A stretch of 64,000 nucleotides of DNA from Diprion similis (Eukaryota; Arthropoda; Insecta; Hymenoptera; Diprionidae), in the NCBI RefSeq assembly GCF_021155765.1, contig NC_060114.1, positions 14,455,501 to 14,519,500 of the forward strand. Direction: 5' to 3'. The position numbers were made by a program, and so were the translations under genes. Within the stretch, counting starts at the first letter, position 1; every line of letters starts with the position of its first letter. The notes beneath the pieces are model-generated. The model ran no database searches, was not told the origin of the DNA, and saw nothing but the letters and a program-made list of their open reading frames with translations. Below are positions 12,001 through 23,967 of the stretch, in pieces.

Positions 12001-15000
12001 TGGATTTTTGAAATTTGATTTCAAATCCGTAATCAGCGACATTTTAGTCAATCAATTGGTTTCTAACAATAATAATTATATTATATCACATTAATTGCTC
12101 TCCAGTATTGAAAATTTATTAGTATACTATCAATAATAGCAAAAAACGGTCAAGAAACATGTTCAAGTTCTCTAAATATATAAAAAATAGATATAAAATA
12201 GGTGGTAAGAATACTTACCACAATGACTCAAAGGGGTAAATAAATGTAAATACATCTGTTGACACCATAATTATTGAATTGTTAAACTTTTATCTAACTA
12301 GTACCAAATGGTTTTCACTTACATAAGTTGAAATTAACAAGGTTGTGAAATAATAAACTTATACTCTTGTTGTCATGATCGTTTCGAGGAAATCATCTTG
12401 TGTTAAATCCGGATTGCATTGTATCTCTGTTTGCGTTCCCCTGTGGGTAACGAATTTCACTGCTACCGTCAATGATTTACTGATGTCAGGATCAAGTGTC
12501 GCTGTATCATCCTGATCAATGGGTCACAGAATAAAATCAAATTACGCTCACGCCCACAATTTTTTCCAATAATATCGCACCTCTGACTTTTCAGCCACTT
12601 TTTTGTCATCCTCTGTTTTTTCTCTCAACGATTCATTCATCGACACAACTTTTTATCGTACTTTGCTCACAAAAGCCAACTTATCTCTTACCAAAAAATA
12701 ACCTCAAGTATTAATTTCTATTCTTATCGAATATTCCATTCATATGTTTCAATGCATACTGTAATCAGGCAACGTTTCTTGTCTGTCAGCTCTTTCGACT
12801 ATACATGTATACTTTTACAGTAGTCAGCGATAGTGAATTTATCATGCATTGGCTCAAGCTAATTGTTAGTGATATCGTTGTGTTAAATTTCACAATTTAA
12901 AGGGATGCGATTGTAAAAATAAACGATTTTGAAATTGGTAAAGATAATGTAACATAACAGAATATGAAATATTGCAACTACAGAATTACCTAAGTTTGGA
13001 CAATTTTAAATTTGCGATGTAACGATTTTTCTAAAGCATACTTTCTTACTTTATCATAACAAACTTCATCCAAGTAAAAATAGCAATTTGACGTCTTTGT
13101 GGCGTTCACAATGACCTCAAATTGACCTGCGCATTCTTACGGCAAACAAAACATTTTCAATAGCAAGGATAACGTCTCCTCTCGCTACAGAAACACGTGC
13201 AGCATTACGTATTCGAAAATGTAGCGTCACCCTGTCGACCTACTGGCTTTATCGAAATTATCCTGCTGTATACAATTAAAACGTTCTCCATAGTGCGGTT
13301 TAGTCAACCATAACAGTTCCCAGTATCTTTGTTACGCTTATATTTTTTTTCGAAAAATACTTTCGTCGTTGTAAAACGAGCGACTAAAAACCGTACTAAG
13401 ATTTTTCGATCCGAGCTTTTCAAATTTTTGGATGATGATGACGAAGATTACGACGGCGATGGCAATAAAAATTGCAAAAACAACAATAATAGTAATAATT
13501 ACTATTAATTTTAAAACTCACCACTAACTGAGTATATCAATATTTTATTTATTCATTTTTCAGAGCCGCAAGTTCACACTCGGTGAACAGCGTCGCTCAG
13601 GCCAGAAGTAGAACTGTAACCAGCAGGGATGAAAGTCGTGAAATGATGGCAGTGTGGCCGGACGTAGTAAGGGATTTGACAGACGCTGGACGTCACCTCG
13701 ACGTTCCTCATGCCACTAAATGGATGGCGAAGGTAAATTTAATAAAGCACGTAAGAGGCAAGAAATAAATTTTAAACAAATGTCGACAAGCTTTATTTTT
13801 ATTTTGTCATCAATTGAAGAAGTAAGTCCTATAATTTGTACTAATTCCAGGTCAATGTTATTTTCTCAGCAGTACAATGTCCAGGAAATTCTTGAAAATT
13901 TTCCCTTTCTCATTAATTTCACCGAAGCAAGTTCATCTTATCCTCTACTCTCAAGGTTCTGCAGTACAACGTTCCTGGCGGAAAGAAAAATAGAGGACTG
14001 GCCGTTGTCTACGCGTTCAAAAAGCTTGCGAACCATGATCAGCTCACCGAAGAGAACATCAGACTGGCAAGAATTTTGGGCTGGTGTGTCGAGTTGGTAT
14101 GTTGTGCACTCATTCGTATATCGGCTAACTTCTAAGGTAAACGCTGAAGCTCAAATGCAGTGCCGAACTGAGACGAAAAGTATTATTTAAGTGCTTAAAT
14201 AATTCACAAATTTGGCTATGCATAAGCAACTGGCGTGGCTTACTTATCGCACACAATTTTACATGTAATTCCCAGAGTTCTTATCAATGGCGTAATCAAT
14301 GTATCAATTTGTTTTATTTTGCTTATTACTCACGTACGACATGCGCATTTCACATGCATGATAGCATGTTACCTCACGGAAGATAATCGTTACGCAAGGT
14401 AATAGCTTCGGTGCGTTATTTATATTATTTTTGCAGGTTCTCACTGCTGTGGCAACGAAGGGTAGAGTTCCAAAAGTCACACGTTCAATTTCTTTTAACA
14501 TTGGCATATATTTGATCCTAAAAAATATTCCTTTCATTTGACATAAATGATAAAATCATTAGTCATTCAATATTTGAAATCTACTCTTCAATTTGTCATT
14601 GCAAACTAACTGAATTGCATATAAAAACTTAATGAAAAAAACAACACGTGATTTGACAAGTCATATTTGCTTAATTTGGGTAGCGAGAAATGCTATTTAA
14701 TCGATAAGCTTCTGCTTCATGTGTGATTGCATGCTTTTGATGTGAGACAAATACCGTTTGCTCTTAACGCTTGATAATAGTTTTACTTATTGCTCGAAAA
14801 GAAAAAAACAAATGAATAAACAAATGTTTTATATCTATAAGTTGCAGGGGTGAAAATGTTGCACGTGAGAATTCTACAGTTATTTGATCTGGTGGGGAAA
14901 TGTCAATTTATTTCACCGAATATCAAGCGTATTCATTGATTTTACCAGCGTATATGTATAATCTTTCAAAAGAGACCGAATACACGTATTGACGACTCTC

Positions 15001-17832
15001 TTCTACCAGGGCAAGTGACGGCACTGTCTCTCACACAATGTCACCGATCATTTTTATTTTAACATCAAACCTACATTGACGTTTAAATAAGATGCACACA
15101 ATTTATTGCTACCATGGCTTGAGGTACTGTCGTTCGTATCTGTCGACACGAGCTTAGGGTGCTGCTGGATTTATATAAAACTTATATAGTACCCTTATAA
15201 TCATAAATTGCTAGCGGCGCCAGAGTAATTCTGCTTAAAATACGATGTATCGTATTGTTCCGAATATAAGTCGAGGTTTTTTCTTCCTAACATGATCCCT
15301 AAAAATCACCGTTAACTTATACGCGGGGTTGACTTATATTCACAATTTTTCAAAAATTTACCTCACATACTGAAATTCTTTTTTATGAGCAGTTCAATCA
15401 TTAAATTAGACCAGTAAAATTCACCCTTCGATATTTTAATTTACCCAAGTTTCATTGATGAATGTAACTTCTTGATAAATAAAAATTGAAATTCATAAAT
15501 TAAGTTGTAAATATACTCTTGCGATAAAAGTTTTGCTGTCAAAGTTGGATTTATGTTCGGTACTTAAAAAACAGTCCTGAAATCTAGACTGAAAACTAGG
15601 GGTCAACTAGGTGGTTTTGTCTTTTTTTTTTTTTTCTTTCTTTGTTTTCTTTAATCGTTGAAAATGGCAAAATGTTGAAAATAGGTACGAAAACAAGAGA
15701 AAAAAAACTGTCAAAACATCAGAAAATATTGATTAAAAGATATAAAAAACGGCCTTCAACTCGGAATCTTGGGTGAAAATGTTTTGTTGCGAAAATTGAA
15801 TGTTTTTTTTTCCCCCCTTGTCTCCAACAAACCGATTTCAGTGTTTTTGAGATAGATTTCAAAATTCATATGGAAGAGACGAATGATTTGAAAAAAATTT
15901 TCACGGATTTTCACAGGTCGTACTAAGATGGGCAAAATCTTTGATGAAATCAGAAATGTCATGATCAACTGTTGACTGAATTGACATGGAAAGCCGCTTT
16001 AAATATTAAACAAGATCCACATCTTATTGGGAAAGGCTTTGCAGTGTGTAATTATTCTATTTGCAAGTCCAAAGATATGTCGATTTTTTTGTTCTGCGGA
16101 TTATCAATCATTTGGTTTCAGCGAGCTTTTTTTATTGGAGGTAATCATGTATCGTTTTGTCTTGTGGTGTGTCGTATATGTTGATATTAGCTTTTTTTTT
16201 TTCACCGTGTTCTTACGACTATTTTTATTCATTCCGTCATTATAGTTATTATATATGAGAATCATCAACGTAGAGTTTATGTTTACTTTATAATGTGTAA
16301 TGAATGATATTTCATATTGTCACTGATGATAAGGCATCGATTACATTCTTACCTCAAATTACGCCAATGCAAGGTTTGAAATGAAACTTAAGTTTCCATT
16401 AGAATTATCAGGTGTTTCTAGTCAATTCGATAACTACGAGAAAAATAAATGTAATCGTTTTAATACCATGCGACAAGCCTCTCATGCGTCATTTTATTCA
16501 CAAAAAGGAGATTAAAAATATAATAACAACATCGTACGGAAGTGACGAAAGAAAGAAAGTTTTTTATTCAATTTTTCTCTTGGCTGAAAAGCGGCAGTAA
16601 ATTGTGGCCTGATTGTTATGATGATTGGGGTCGTTGTGTGTTTGTCTAGTACCAGGCATTTTTTCTGGTGGAAGATGACATTATGGACCGTGCGACTACC
16701 AGACGCGGTCAACCCTGTTGGTACCGTCAAAACAACATAGGTTTGTCAGCGATTAACGATGGACTTTTATTGGAACAGTCTATATTCCAGCTACTTCGTA
16801 CACATTTCAAGGATAAAGCGTGCTATTTGAATCTCGTTGAGGTATTCCACGAGGTGAGTTTTTAAAGGTTTTTACAGAACTATTTCACTTCACAAAGCTT
16901 CGCCTTTCAGCAAATCTGATTCACTTTGCTTCATGGATGAACTTTTTCGACTTTTAAAGATTTTTTAAACATCTTGTACCATTTCAAAAATCATTAAATA
17001 TGTAATTAACAACAAATTTCAGAACATACTGAAAACTACAATGGGTCAGACTCTCGACTTAATTTCAACCCAGTTCGGCCAGAAGCCTAAGCTGGAGCTC
17101 TTTACAATGGACCAATACAATGCGATAGTTAAATATAAGACTGCTTATTATTCTTTTGTCATGCCAGTTTCTCTCGCCATGTACTTTGTGAGTATTTTGA
17201 ACTTTTACATTTGGTGGAGATTTTTATTTATTTTTTATTTTATTTATTTATTGGCATAGATTCTCGGTATACTCAACGCCCACATTACCCATCTTACAAT
17301 CAGTCTTTTTCTTTTTCGTAAATATTACAGGCTGGTATTACGGACCCTGAAATGCACAGACAAGCAAAAACGATTTTGCTTGAAATGGGCCACTTTTTTC
17401 AAGTTCAAGACGACTTTTTAGATTGTTACGGAGACCCTGAGGTGACAGGAAAAATAGGCACTGATATACAGGATGGCAAATGTTCGTGGTTGGCCGTAGT
17501 TGCGTTGCAGCGTGCGACGCCTGCTCAGAAAAAGATACTAGAAGTAAGTAAATGAAAGAGAGAAAATACCGTTTTCTATGTAATCCAAAAAGCAGCATAT
17601 TAAAGGAGTACGAATCATTTTTCAATTTTAGGAATGCTACGGTTCAAGCGATCCAGCCAAAGTCGACAGAGTAAAGCAATTGTATAACAGTTTGGGTTTA
17701 CAAACTACGTACTCAGTATACGAAGAGGAAAGTTACAACTTGATGAATACTCATATTCAACAAATATCACGCGGTCTTCCGCACGACTTGTTTTTCAAAT
17801 TTCTCGAAAAGATATACCGCAGAGACAGTTGA
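9042..17832 (+). CDS. FPPS: Farnesyl diphosphate synthase with mitochondrial-type N-terminus
   Basis: This prenyltransferase condenses IPP with DMAPP and then with GPP to make farnesyl diphosphate, the precursor of juvenile hormone, dolichol, ubiquinone side chains and protein prenyl groups. Seven coding exons close in phase: 9042-9184, 13564-13732, 13956-14096, 16650-16853, 17023-17187, 17331-17543, 17632-17832, giving 411 residues. The first aspartate-rich motif is DDIMD at residues 160-164, preceded by two Phe at -4/-5, the classical pattern that limits the product to C15. The second motif is DDFLD at 301-305. Other landmarks are [17 protein letters not shown] and GQTLDL. Exon 1 encodes a Ser/Arg-rich stretch without early acidic residues ([20 protein letters not shown]...), typical of a mitochondrial presequence. 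Its donor phase (2) fits the acceptor at 13564 exactly, which supports linking it across the 4.4-kb intron. No cytosolic start is visible before the conserved core. The enzyme core is certain; exon 1 is slightly less so. Confidence 0.94.
9921..9946. repeat. T26 homopolymer in FPPS intron 1
   Basis: A run of 26 T residues, possibly the tail of an old retroposed sequence. No element body is recognisable next to it. Confidence 0.8.
10298..10314. repeat. C17 homopolymer in FPPS intron 1
   Basis: Seventeen consecutive C residues in an otherwise AT-rich intron. It is likely length-polymorphic and error-prone in assembly. Confidence 0.85.
11700..12045. repeat. Dispersed-repeat-like segment with two diverged tandem halves
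   Basis: Two roughly 125-bp halves, starting near 11795 and 11920, share the words TTCAAATTTG, TGGTAAAAAA, CTCTATGCAG and GGTTTTC...TCGCT. The motif vocabulary (GATTCGCC, TGGATTTTTGAAATTTGATT, AATCAGCGAC) resembles interspersed repeats of insect genomes. No coding capacity or terminal inverted repeat is seen. Confidence 0.5.
12365..12640 (-). CDS. Unidentified small two-exon coding candidate nested antisense in FPPS intron 1
   Basis: I do not recognise this protein. On the minus strand an ATG at 12640 opens 20 codons (12581-12640) ending GAG|gtgcg. A 69-bp intron ends in ...gatcag, and a second exon of 49 codons (12365-12511) follows in phase 0. The second exon ends at AGA|gtataag, so coding may continue in exons further left; if that site is not used, the frame closes after one more Val at TAA 12359-12361. 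The predicted product begins with a charged stretch ([20 protein letters not shown]) and continues with [19 protein letters not shown], then an acidic helix-like [11 protein letters not shown]. The strand-strand-helix order is reminiscent of a ubiquitin-like fold, which is only a shape impression. Codon choice looks coding and GC content is above the surrounding intron. In-frame TAA upstream of the ATG supports the start. Confidence 0.42.
15262..15341. repeat. Inverted repeat, probable transposon remnant in FPPS intron 3
   Basis: GAATATAAGTC at 15262-15272 is repeated in inverse orientation at 15331-15341, with further partial complementarity around TATAAGTCGAGG and TATACGCGGGGTTGAC. Such words are common at transposon ends. 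No target duplication was found. Confidence 0.35.
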
Positions 17833-19141
17833 ATTGAGGTCTCAAGTCGTAAAGGCTCATTTTCTTTTTATATATAATAATTTGCTGTTGCAAAGTATAT
17901 GCTATACCAAATTGACTTATATATATATATATATTATGTAAAATGATTAATTGATCACGGTGGTTAAATATGTTATCTCTAGTAGGTATTTATCAGAACT
18001 ATTTTCACATTCGTAACTATATTGTTCAATTATTTTTTCAACGTCGGTATTCGGAAGCACGTATTTTTCCTTCAAACAAAAATTTAATACGAGTAACTTC
18101 ATAACAAAAAGAAATTTGTATAAATTTTTTTCAAATCGCACACTTTGGCTCTTGATCCATTTCGATTCTCTTTGGTGACGAATTATCAATGAGAAAACAA
18201 CGAATTATCAACATTTCTCCAAGCGAGATTCTAAATCACTTTGCAGCATTCTTTTGTACCTGTTTTTTTTTTTTTTTTTTTTTCTCTGAAAAATCATTCG
18301 TACACGAATTACTGCAGATTAATACAAAGCTTAGAAGAGTTTCTTGTTTATTTTCATTGTCAAACTATGATTATGTCGATTCATGTATTTAAAGAAGGGA
18401 TTTTGAGAAAACATTGCTTATGTACCAAGCAAATTTAATCATTTTCTATACAAAAGCCGCAGCACACTGGCACACAAGAAACTTACTTAGAATGTTGAGT
18501 TTTGCTGTGGAAAATTTGCAAATATGAGTGATGTTGTTTATAGCTTTTTCAAATTGGTAGCAGGTTTTAAAACCAATTAAAAAACTTCAATCTTTACGGT
18601 ATATAAATTATAAACCCGTGCAGTCCGTGAATTAATTACGTTCTAAGATTTTGCTGAATTATACACTTTTTACTTCTGTAATCGTCCGATGCACCAAACA
18701 AAGATCAAAATCGTGCAAAGTAATCTAATGTTTCTTAATAATTAATTTGCAATCATCACAGCAACCCGTTCGCCATTTTCATATTGCGAATTCAATGCCC
18801 TAAGTTTTTCTAAACTTTTCTTTTATGCTGCTATGACTTGAACATTCCAACTCGGATTCTATTCGTTAGCAAAATACTTCCACTTGAATAATGAATATTA
18901 CTGTATGGATGAAGAGTGAATCGATAAAACCGCCGACACACCGAGCGTCATGTTACAAAAATTAAACATACATTCCACTTATATTGAATTCAATATAAAA
19001 ACTCCTTAGAATTTCTTTCTGCCAGGGCGTCCTGCAACAGCCACTCCAGTTTTCATTGCTATCTCTTGTAGCTTCTATTTGAATTGTCTCATTTTCATTG
19101 AAGATTACCTTTCTTCCCTCAGCAGCAACAGCGGAAGACCT
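17833..19141. other. Gene-free spacer downstream of FPPS
   Basis: This AT-rich sequence contains the FPPS 3' end, a (TA)n tract at about 17916-17935 and poly-T stretches near 18260. I see no supported gene. Confidence 0.5.
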
Positions 19142-19238
19142 TGTACACCTCCCGAGGTGAATTCTGACCGATTCAAGGTACGTAGCAGCCGAGACCGGTG
19201 GCCTTGAATCGGTAAGAATCCACCTCGTGAGATGTACA
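19142..19238. repeat. Foldback: 37-bp inverted arms with 23-nt loop
   Basis: The left arm 19142-19178 and right arm 19202-19238 are reverse complements at 33 of 37 positions, with 12 uninterrupted pairs next to the loop (ACCGATTCAAGG against CCTTGAATCGGT). Either strand, if transcribed, would fold into a hairpin of pre-miRNA size. It could equally be a tiny foldback transposable element. No TTAA or obvious target duplication flanks it. Confidence 0.7.
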
Positions 19239-19539
19239 TTGAGAACTCATTGAATTATAATGGTCCGTTGACTAATTATTGAATTCTAGTTTCATTCTTC
19301 CGTTGTGCATCAAAACGGAGGTTCCAGAAATATATGCATTAAGATAGAAGAAGTTGTGTGCGGATAATGGAATATAAGAACAGAGATCGCTGATTTTGAT
19401 CAAAGATATTTTGTAAAATGATGTCTGAATTTGAAAACACAACTTATCTATAATAGATGTGAAGTTATTTTGCACGATCATCTTTGCTTTGGAACGCATG
19501 CTATACCACGGGGTGCACGTAATTTTAAATTGTACATGA

Positions 19540-21605
19540 TATGATACAATGATTAAAAAACAAGAAAAACAGGACCAAACGATGTGGACAATGATTTTAT
19601 ACAGTTGACAAGGCGAATAATGTCCAAGTCCACAAGTATTGACAAAATTAATGGTACAATGATTGAAAAACTAGAAAAACAGGATTAAACGATTTGGATA
19701 ATGATTTTATATAATTGACAAAGCGAATAATGTCTATACAAGAATTGACAAAATTAATAGTACAATGATTAAAAAACAAGAAAAACAGGATAAAATGATG
19801 TGGACAATGATTTTATACAGTTGACAAGGGGAATAATGTCTAAGTAGAATTGACAAAATTAATGGTACAATGACTAAAGGACTAGAAAAACGGGATCGAA
19901 AGATTTGCGAAATGATTTTATGCGGTTGACAACGCGAATAATGTCCAAGTATACAACAATCGACAAAATTAATGGTTAAAAATGATTAAAGAACTAGAAA
20001 AACAGGATCAAAAGATGTGCAAAAAGATTTTATACAGTTGACAACGCGAATAATATCCAAGTATACAACAATTGACAAAATTAATGGTACAATGATTAAA
20101 GAACTAGAAAAACAGGATCGAAAGATTTGCGAAATGATTTTATGTAATTGAGAACGCGAATAATGTCGAAGTACACAAGTATTGACAAAATTAATGGTAC
20201 AATGATTGAAAAACTAGAAAAACAGGATTAAACGATTTGGATAATGATTTTATATAATTAACAAAGCGAATAATGTCGAAGTATACAAGTATTGACAAAA
20301 TTAATGGTACAATGATTAAAGGACTAGAAAAACAGGATCGAAAGATTTGCGAAATGATTTTATGCGGTTGACAACACGAATAATGTCCAAGTATACAACA
20401 ATTGACAAAATTAATGGTTAAAACTGATTAAAGAACTAGAAAAACAGGATCAAAAGATGTGCAAAAAGATTTTATACAGTTGACAACGCGAATAATATCC
20501 AAGTATACAACAATTGACAAAATTAATGGTACAATGATTAAAGAACTAGAAAAACAGGATCGAAAGATTTGCGAAATGATTTTATGTAATTGAGAACGCG
20601 AATAATGTCGAAGTACACAAGTATTGACAAAATTAATGGTACAATGATTGAAAAACTAGAAAAACAGGATTAAACGATTTGGATAATGATTTTATATAAT
20701 TAACAAAGCGAATAATGTCGAAGTATACAAGTATTGACAAAATTAATGGTACAATGATTAAAGGACTAGAAAAACAGGATCGAAAGATTTGCGAAATGAT
20801 TTTATGTAATTGAGAACGCGAATAATGTCGAAGTACACAAGTATTGACAAAATTAATGGTACAATGATTGAAAAACTAGAAAAACAGGATTAAACGATTT
20901 GGATAGTGATTTTATATAATTAACAAAGCGAATAATGTCGAAGTATACAAGTATTGACAAAATTAATGGTACAATGATTAAAGGACTAGAAAAACAGGAT
21001 CGAAAGATTTGCGAAATGATTTTATGCGGTTGACAACACGAATAATGTCCAAGTATACAACAATTGACAAAATTAATGGTTAAAACTGATTAAAGAACTA
21101 GAAAAACAGGATCAAAAGATGTGCAAAATGATTTTATACGGTTGACAACGCGAATAATATCCAAGTATACAACAATTGACAAAATTAATGGTACAATGAT
21201 TAAAGAACTAGAAAAACAGGATCGAAAGATTTGCGAAATGATTTTATGCAGTTGACAACGCGAATAATGTCTAAGTACACAAGTATTGACAAAATTAATG
21301 GTTAGAAAATGATTAAAAAAATAGAAAAACAGGATCAAACGATTCGGATAATGATTTTATATAATTGACAAAGCTAATAATGTCTAAGTACACAAGTATT
21401 GACAAAATTAATGGTACAATGATTAAAGAACTAGAAAAACAGGATCGAAAGATTTACGAAATGATTTTATACAGTTGACAACGCGAATAATGTCCAAGTA
21501 TACAACAATTGACAAAATTAATGATACAATGATTAAAGAACTAGAAAAACAGGATCAAAAAATTTGCGAAATGATTTCATATAGTTTATTAGGTGAATAA
21601 TGTAC
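19540..21605. repeat. Minisatellite: about 19 tandem units of roughly 109 bp with a four-unit higher-order repeat
   Basis: Units begin near 19541, 19652, 19760, 19865, 19975, 20087, 20198, 20308, 20418, 20530, 20639, 20749, 20858, 20968, 21079, 21190, 21300, 21410 and 21521. Each contains GACAAAATTAATGG, then ACTAGAAAAACAGGAT, then ATGATTTTAT and CGAATAAT. Four variants recur: A (GATTGAAAAACTAG, TTTGGATAATG), B (AAAGGACTAG, GCGGTTGACAACACG), C (GGTTAAAA prefix, GATGTGCAAAAAG) and D (AAAGAACTAG, TGTAATTGAGAACG). The order A-B-C-D gives a period of about 440 bp. Boundaries are approximate to a few bases. Open frames across it are chance. Confidence 0.93.
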
Positions 21606-23967
21606 TTTACATATATTTTGATAAGTACCTATTGTAAATATAATACCATACGTGGAAATATTTTAATTGCGATATGAGAACAAAATAAATCAAAATTATA
21701 TAAGCACTCAGTCTTTGCAAAAAATTATTCTTTTTCCCGAATATCATCTTTATTCGTTAAACTAAATGAAATTTTTTAATAACCCGGGACAGGCTTCTTA
21801 AATTTTGATTGTATGTACCTATGTACTGATTATATTATTACAATTTTTTTTGTAATCTGATGTTGAACTATTTTCCTGTAATTTTGACAATTTTCATGCG
21901 AATTTGCTCCGGTTCTTTATTCGCTTGAACCAGGTGTTTCTTTCATCGTATTTAATCCGAGAAGCCCGTGATACTGTTATACAGTTTTACACTACAATTT
22001 AAATTCATAAGTATATGTATTACGTGATTACAGGGTTTTGGCATATTCTGATGAAAAATTTGTTTAAATACCTGTTATACGTATTTATTTGTGCAAAGTC
22101 AGTACAAATATTTATAGCACTAAGAAAAATGGACAAACTAACTATTGAAATATAAACCCGCGAATACTGAAACATATTCTCAACCAGCAGCATTTTAAAT
22201 GTTCAAAAGTTACATCAGGATTTCGTAGTCATTTTTCATGCCTGTAACTGACGTCGAGAAACGCAGCACAATCTATGTATCGATGTTAATAACTAGGAAT
22301 TCTTTTTTTTCTAAAGTTTTCACAATAATTGAAATTGCCATGCATTTCAAACGCAAACACGTAAGGGACAGTTATTCGTTGAGGAATGAGAAATATCACG
22401 TGTGCGATTAATTTAACTCATGTCAATTTTTTTTTTTTTTTTCTTTTTCTCTCTTTTGTATTATAGTACAAAAGTGGACAGGCATATGTAGTATACTTGT
22501 TGTTGTTTTTTTGGAAAAATGTACAAACAAACCTAATTAAATTATCTTACGATCAATACCATGATGCACGTGCATTCCTTTGTATCGGTATTAAGTTTGA
22601 TTTCTGTAGACAACATTATACGGCATAGAACTTCACAAACAAGAGAGGTAAAGCTTTACACTGACCATTATTTCATACAAATAACCTATTTGAATATAAT
22701 TATTTTGCCGCGTGATAATTAATCATGTCTGAGTTTCACCGAACGTGAAAGATTTCTTATCGTAAGTTTGTAATATTTTTTTATTCACGACTTTTACTCG
22801 TCATTAAATTCACAATATCGGCTAATTGGATTAAACTGATAAGGACAGATATATATATAATACAGTTAATTGCTATTTATGCTTAGCGATGTTTATATAT
22901 AATTTTACGAATATGACTTGTTCTCGTCGTTATTTTTATATTTAATTATGGTGTTAGTATGAGTTCTACGTGAATCAATGATAGTCAATATTACAGCGAT
23001 ACCTTGCCTAGACTCTTATGAGAATTAACGTTATCAACACGCACAGAATTACACATGTTACATGTAGAAGTAATGTACAATAGCGGTTTCAAACAAAGTC
23101 AGAATTAAACAGCGGTCGCACAATTCGATATATGCGACTCTGATGAACCATCTTCGCAGATCTTGAGATAAAATCTGAAAACTATTAGGTACATAAATAT
23201 GTATATTTGGAGCCATATAACGCAGTGATATATTATTATTAGATAACATCAATTGCTGTAAGCACTAAGCTGCAAATACATAGATAATTTTGCATAGAAA
23301 AACACTTATCGCAATATTGAAGTGTTGAATTCTAATCACACGCTTGTGAAAATTAGCAACAATACAAATTATTAGATTATAAATATTTTTAGTAATAATA
23401 TGCAAGTTTGTGTACATATATGTGTATGTATATTATAATGCGTCCATAAAACCCAACTGAAAAAGTTCGAATGCGAACTTCTGGAACTAACATTCGTGAA
23501 ACTTTTAAGTTTTCACGTCCACATTTCGCCTTATACTTAAAACGATGCCAATAATCAATCAAAAGTGCAGATGTTTGAAATTTTTGCCTTCATTTGGTTA
23601 TTCATCAAGGCAAGATGTATTATTTATTAATTTTTGCCAAAACTTTGCTCAACGAAATGAAATATGATCGATAAAAATATTGTAGGACAGTATTACAGAC
23701 GATTGCGACGAAGTATCATTGCATACTTGCAATCGATGATTTTACTTATTCTCAGTAATATGCAATTAACAAAAATATACATCTTAACCCAGAATTGAAC
23801 GTTGCTCTGAAAATGATAAAACACATGTTGACTCTGGGTTTTCTGGAACATTCTGTAATCACGGAGCTCTGTCTCGATATGTTATCAGACAATTAAAACC
23901 CTACCGCTAAGTAAACAGGTAAATTATTTATCTACCATTTTGGACAGCGGCAAGGTATTCAAACAGA
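21606..23967. other. Gene-free spacer, includes 3' region of the Vps55 gene
   Basis: AT-rich sequence without recognisable coding exons on either strand. Its right end should contain the 3' untranslated region of the minus-strand Vps55/LEPROT gene. Short poly-T tracts occur near 22430. Confidence 0.5.

Noticed and set aside
21090-21338. 82-codon minus-strand frame inside the minisatellite
   Set aside because: It arises from repeat units and is not shared by neighbouring units.
19540-21605. CRISPR-like array of repeats
   Set aside because: Units of about 109 bp are contiguous and vary throughout; there are no short constant repeats with unique spacers, and the context is an animal genome.
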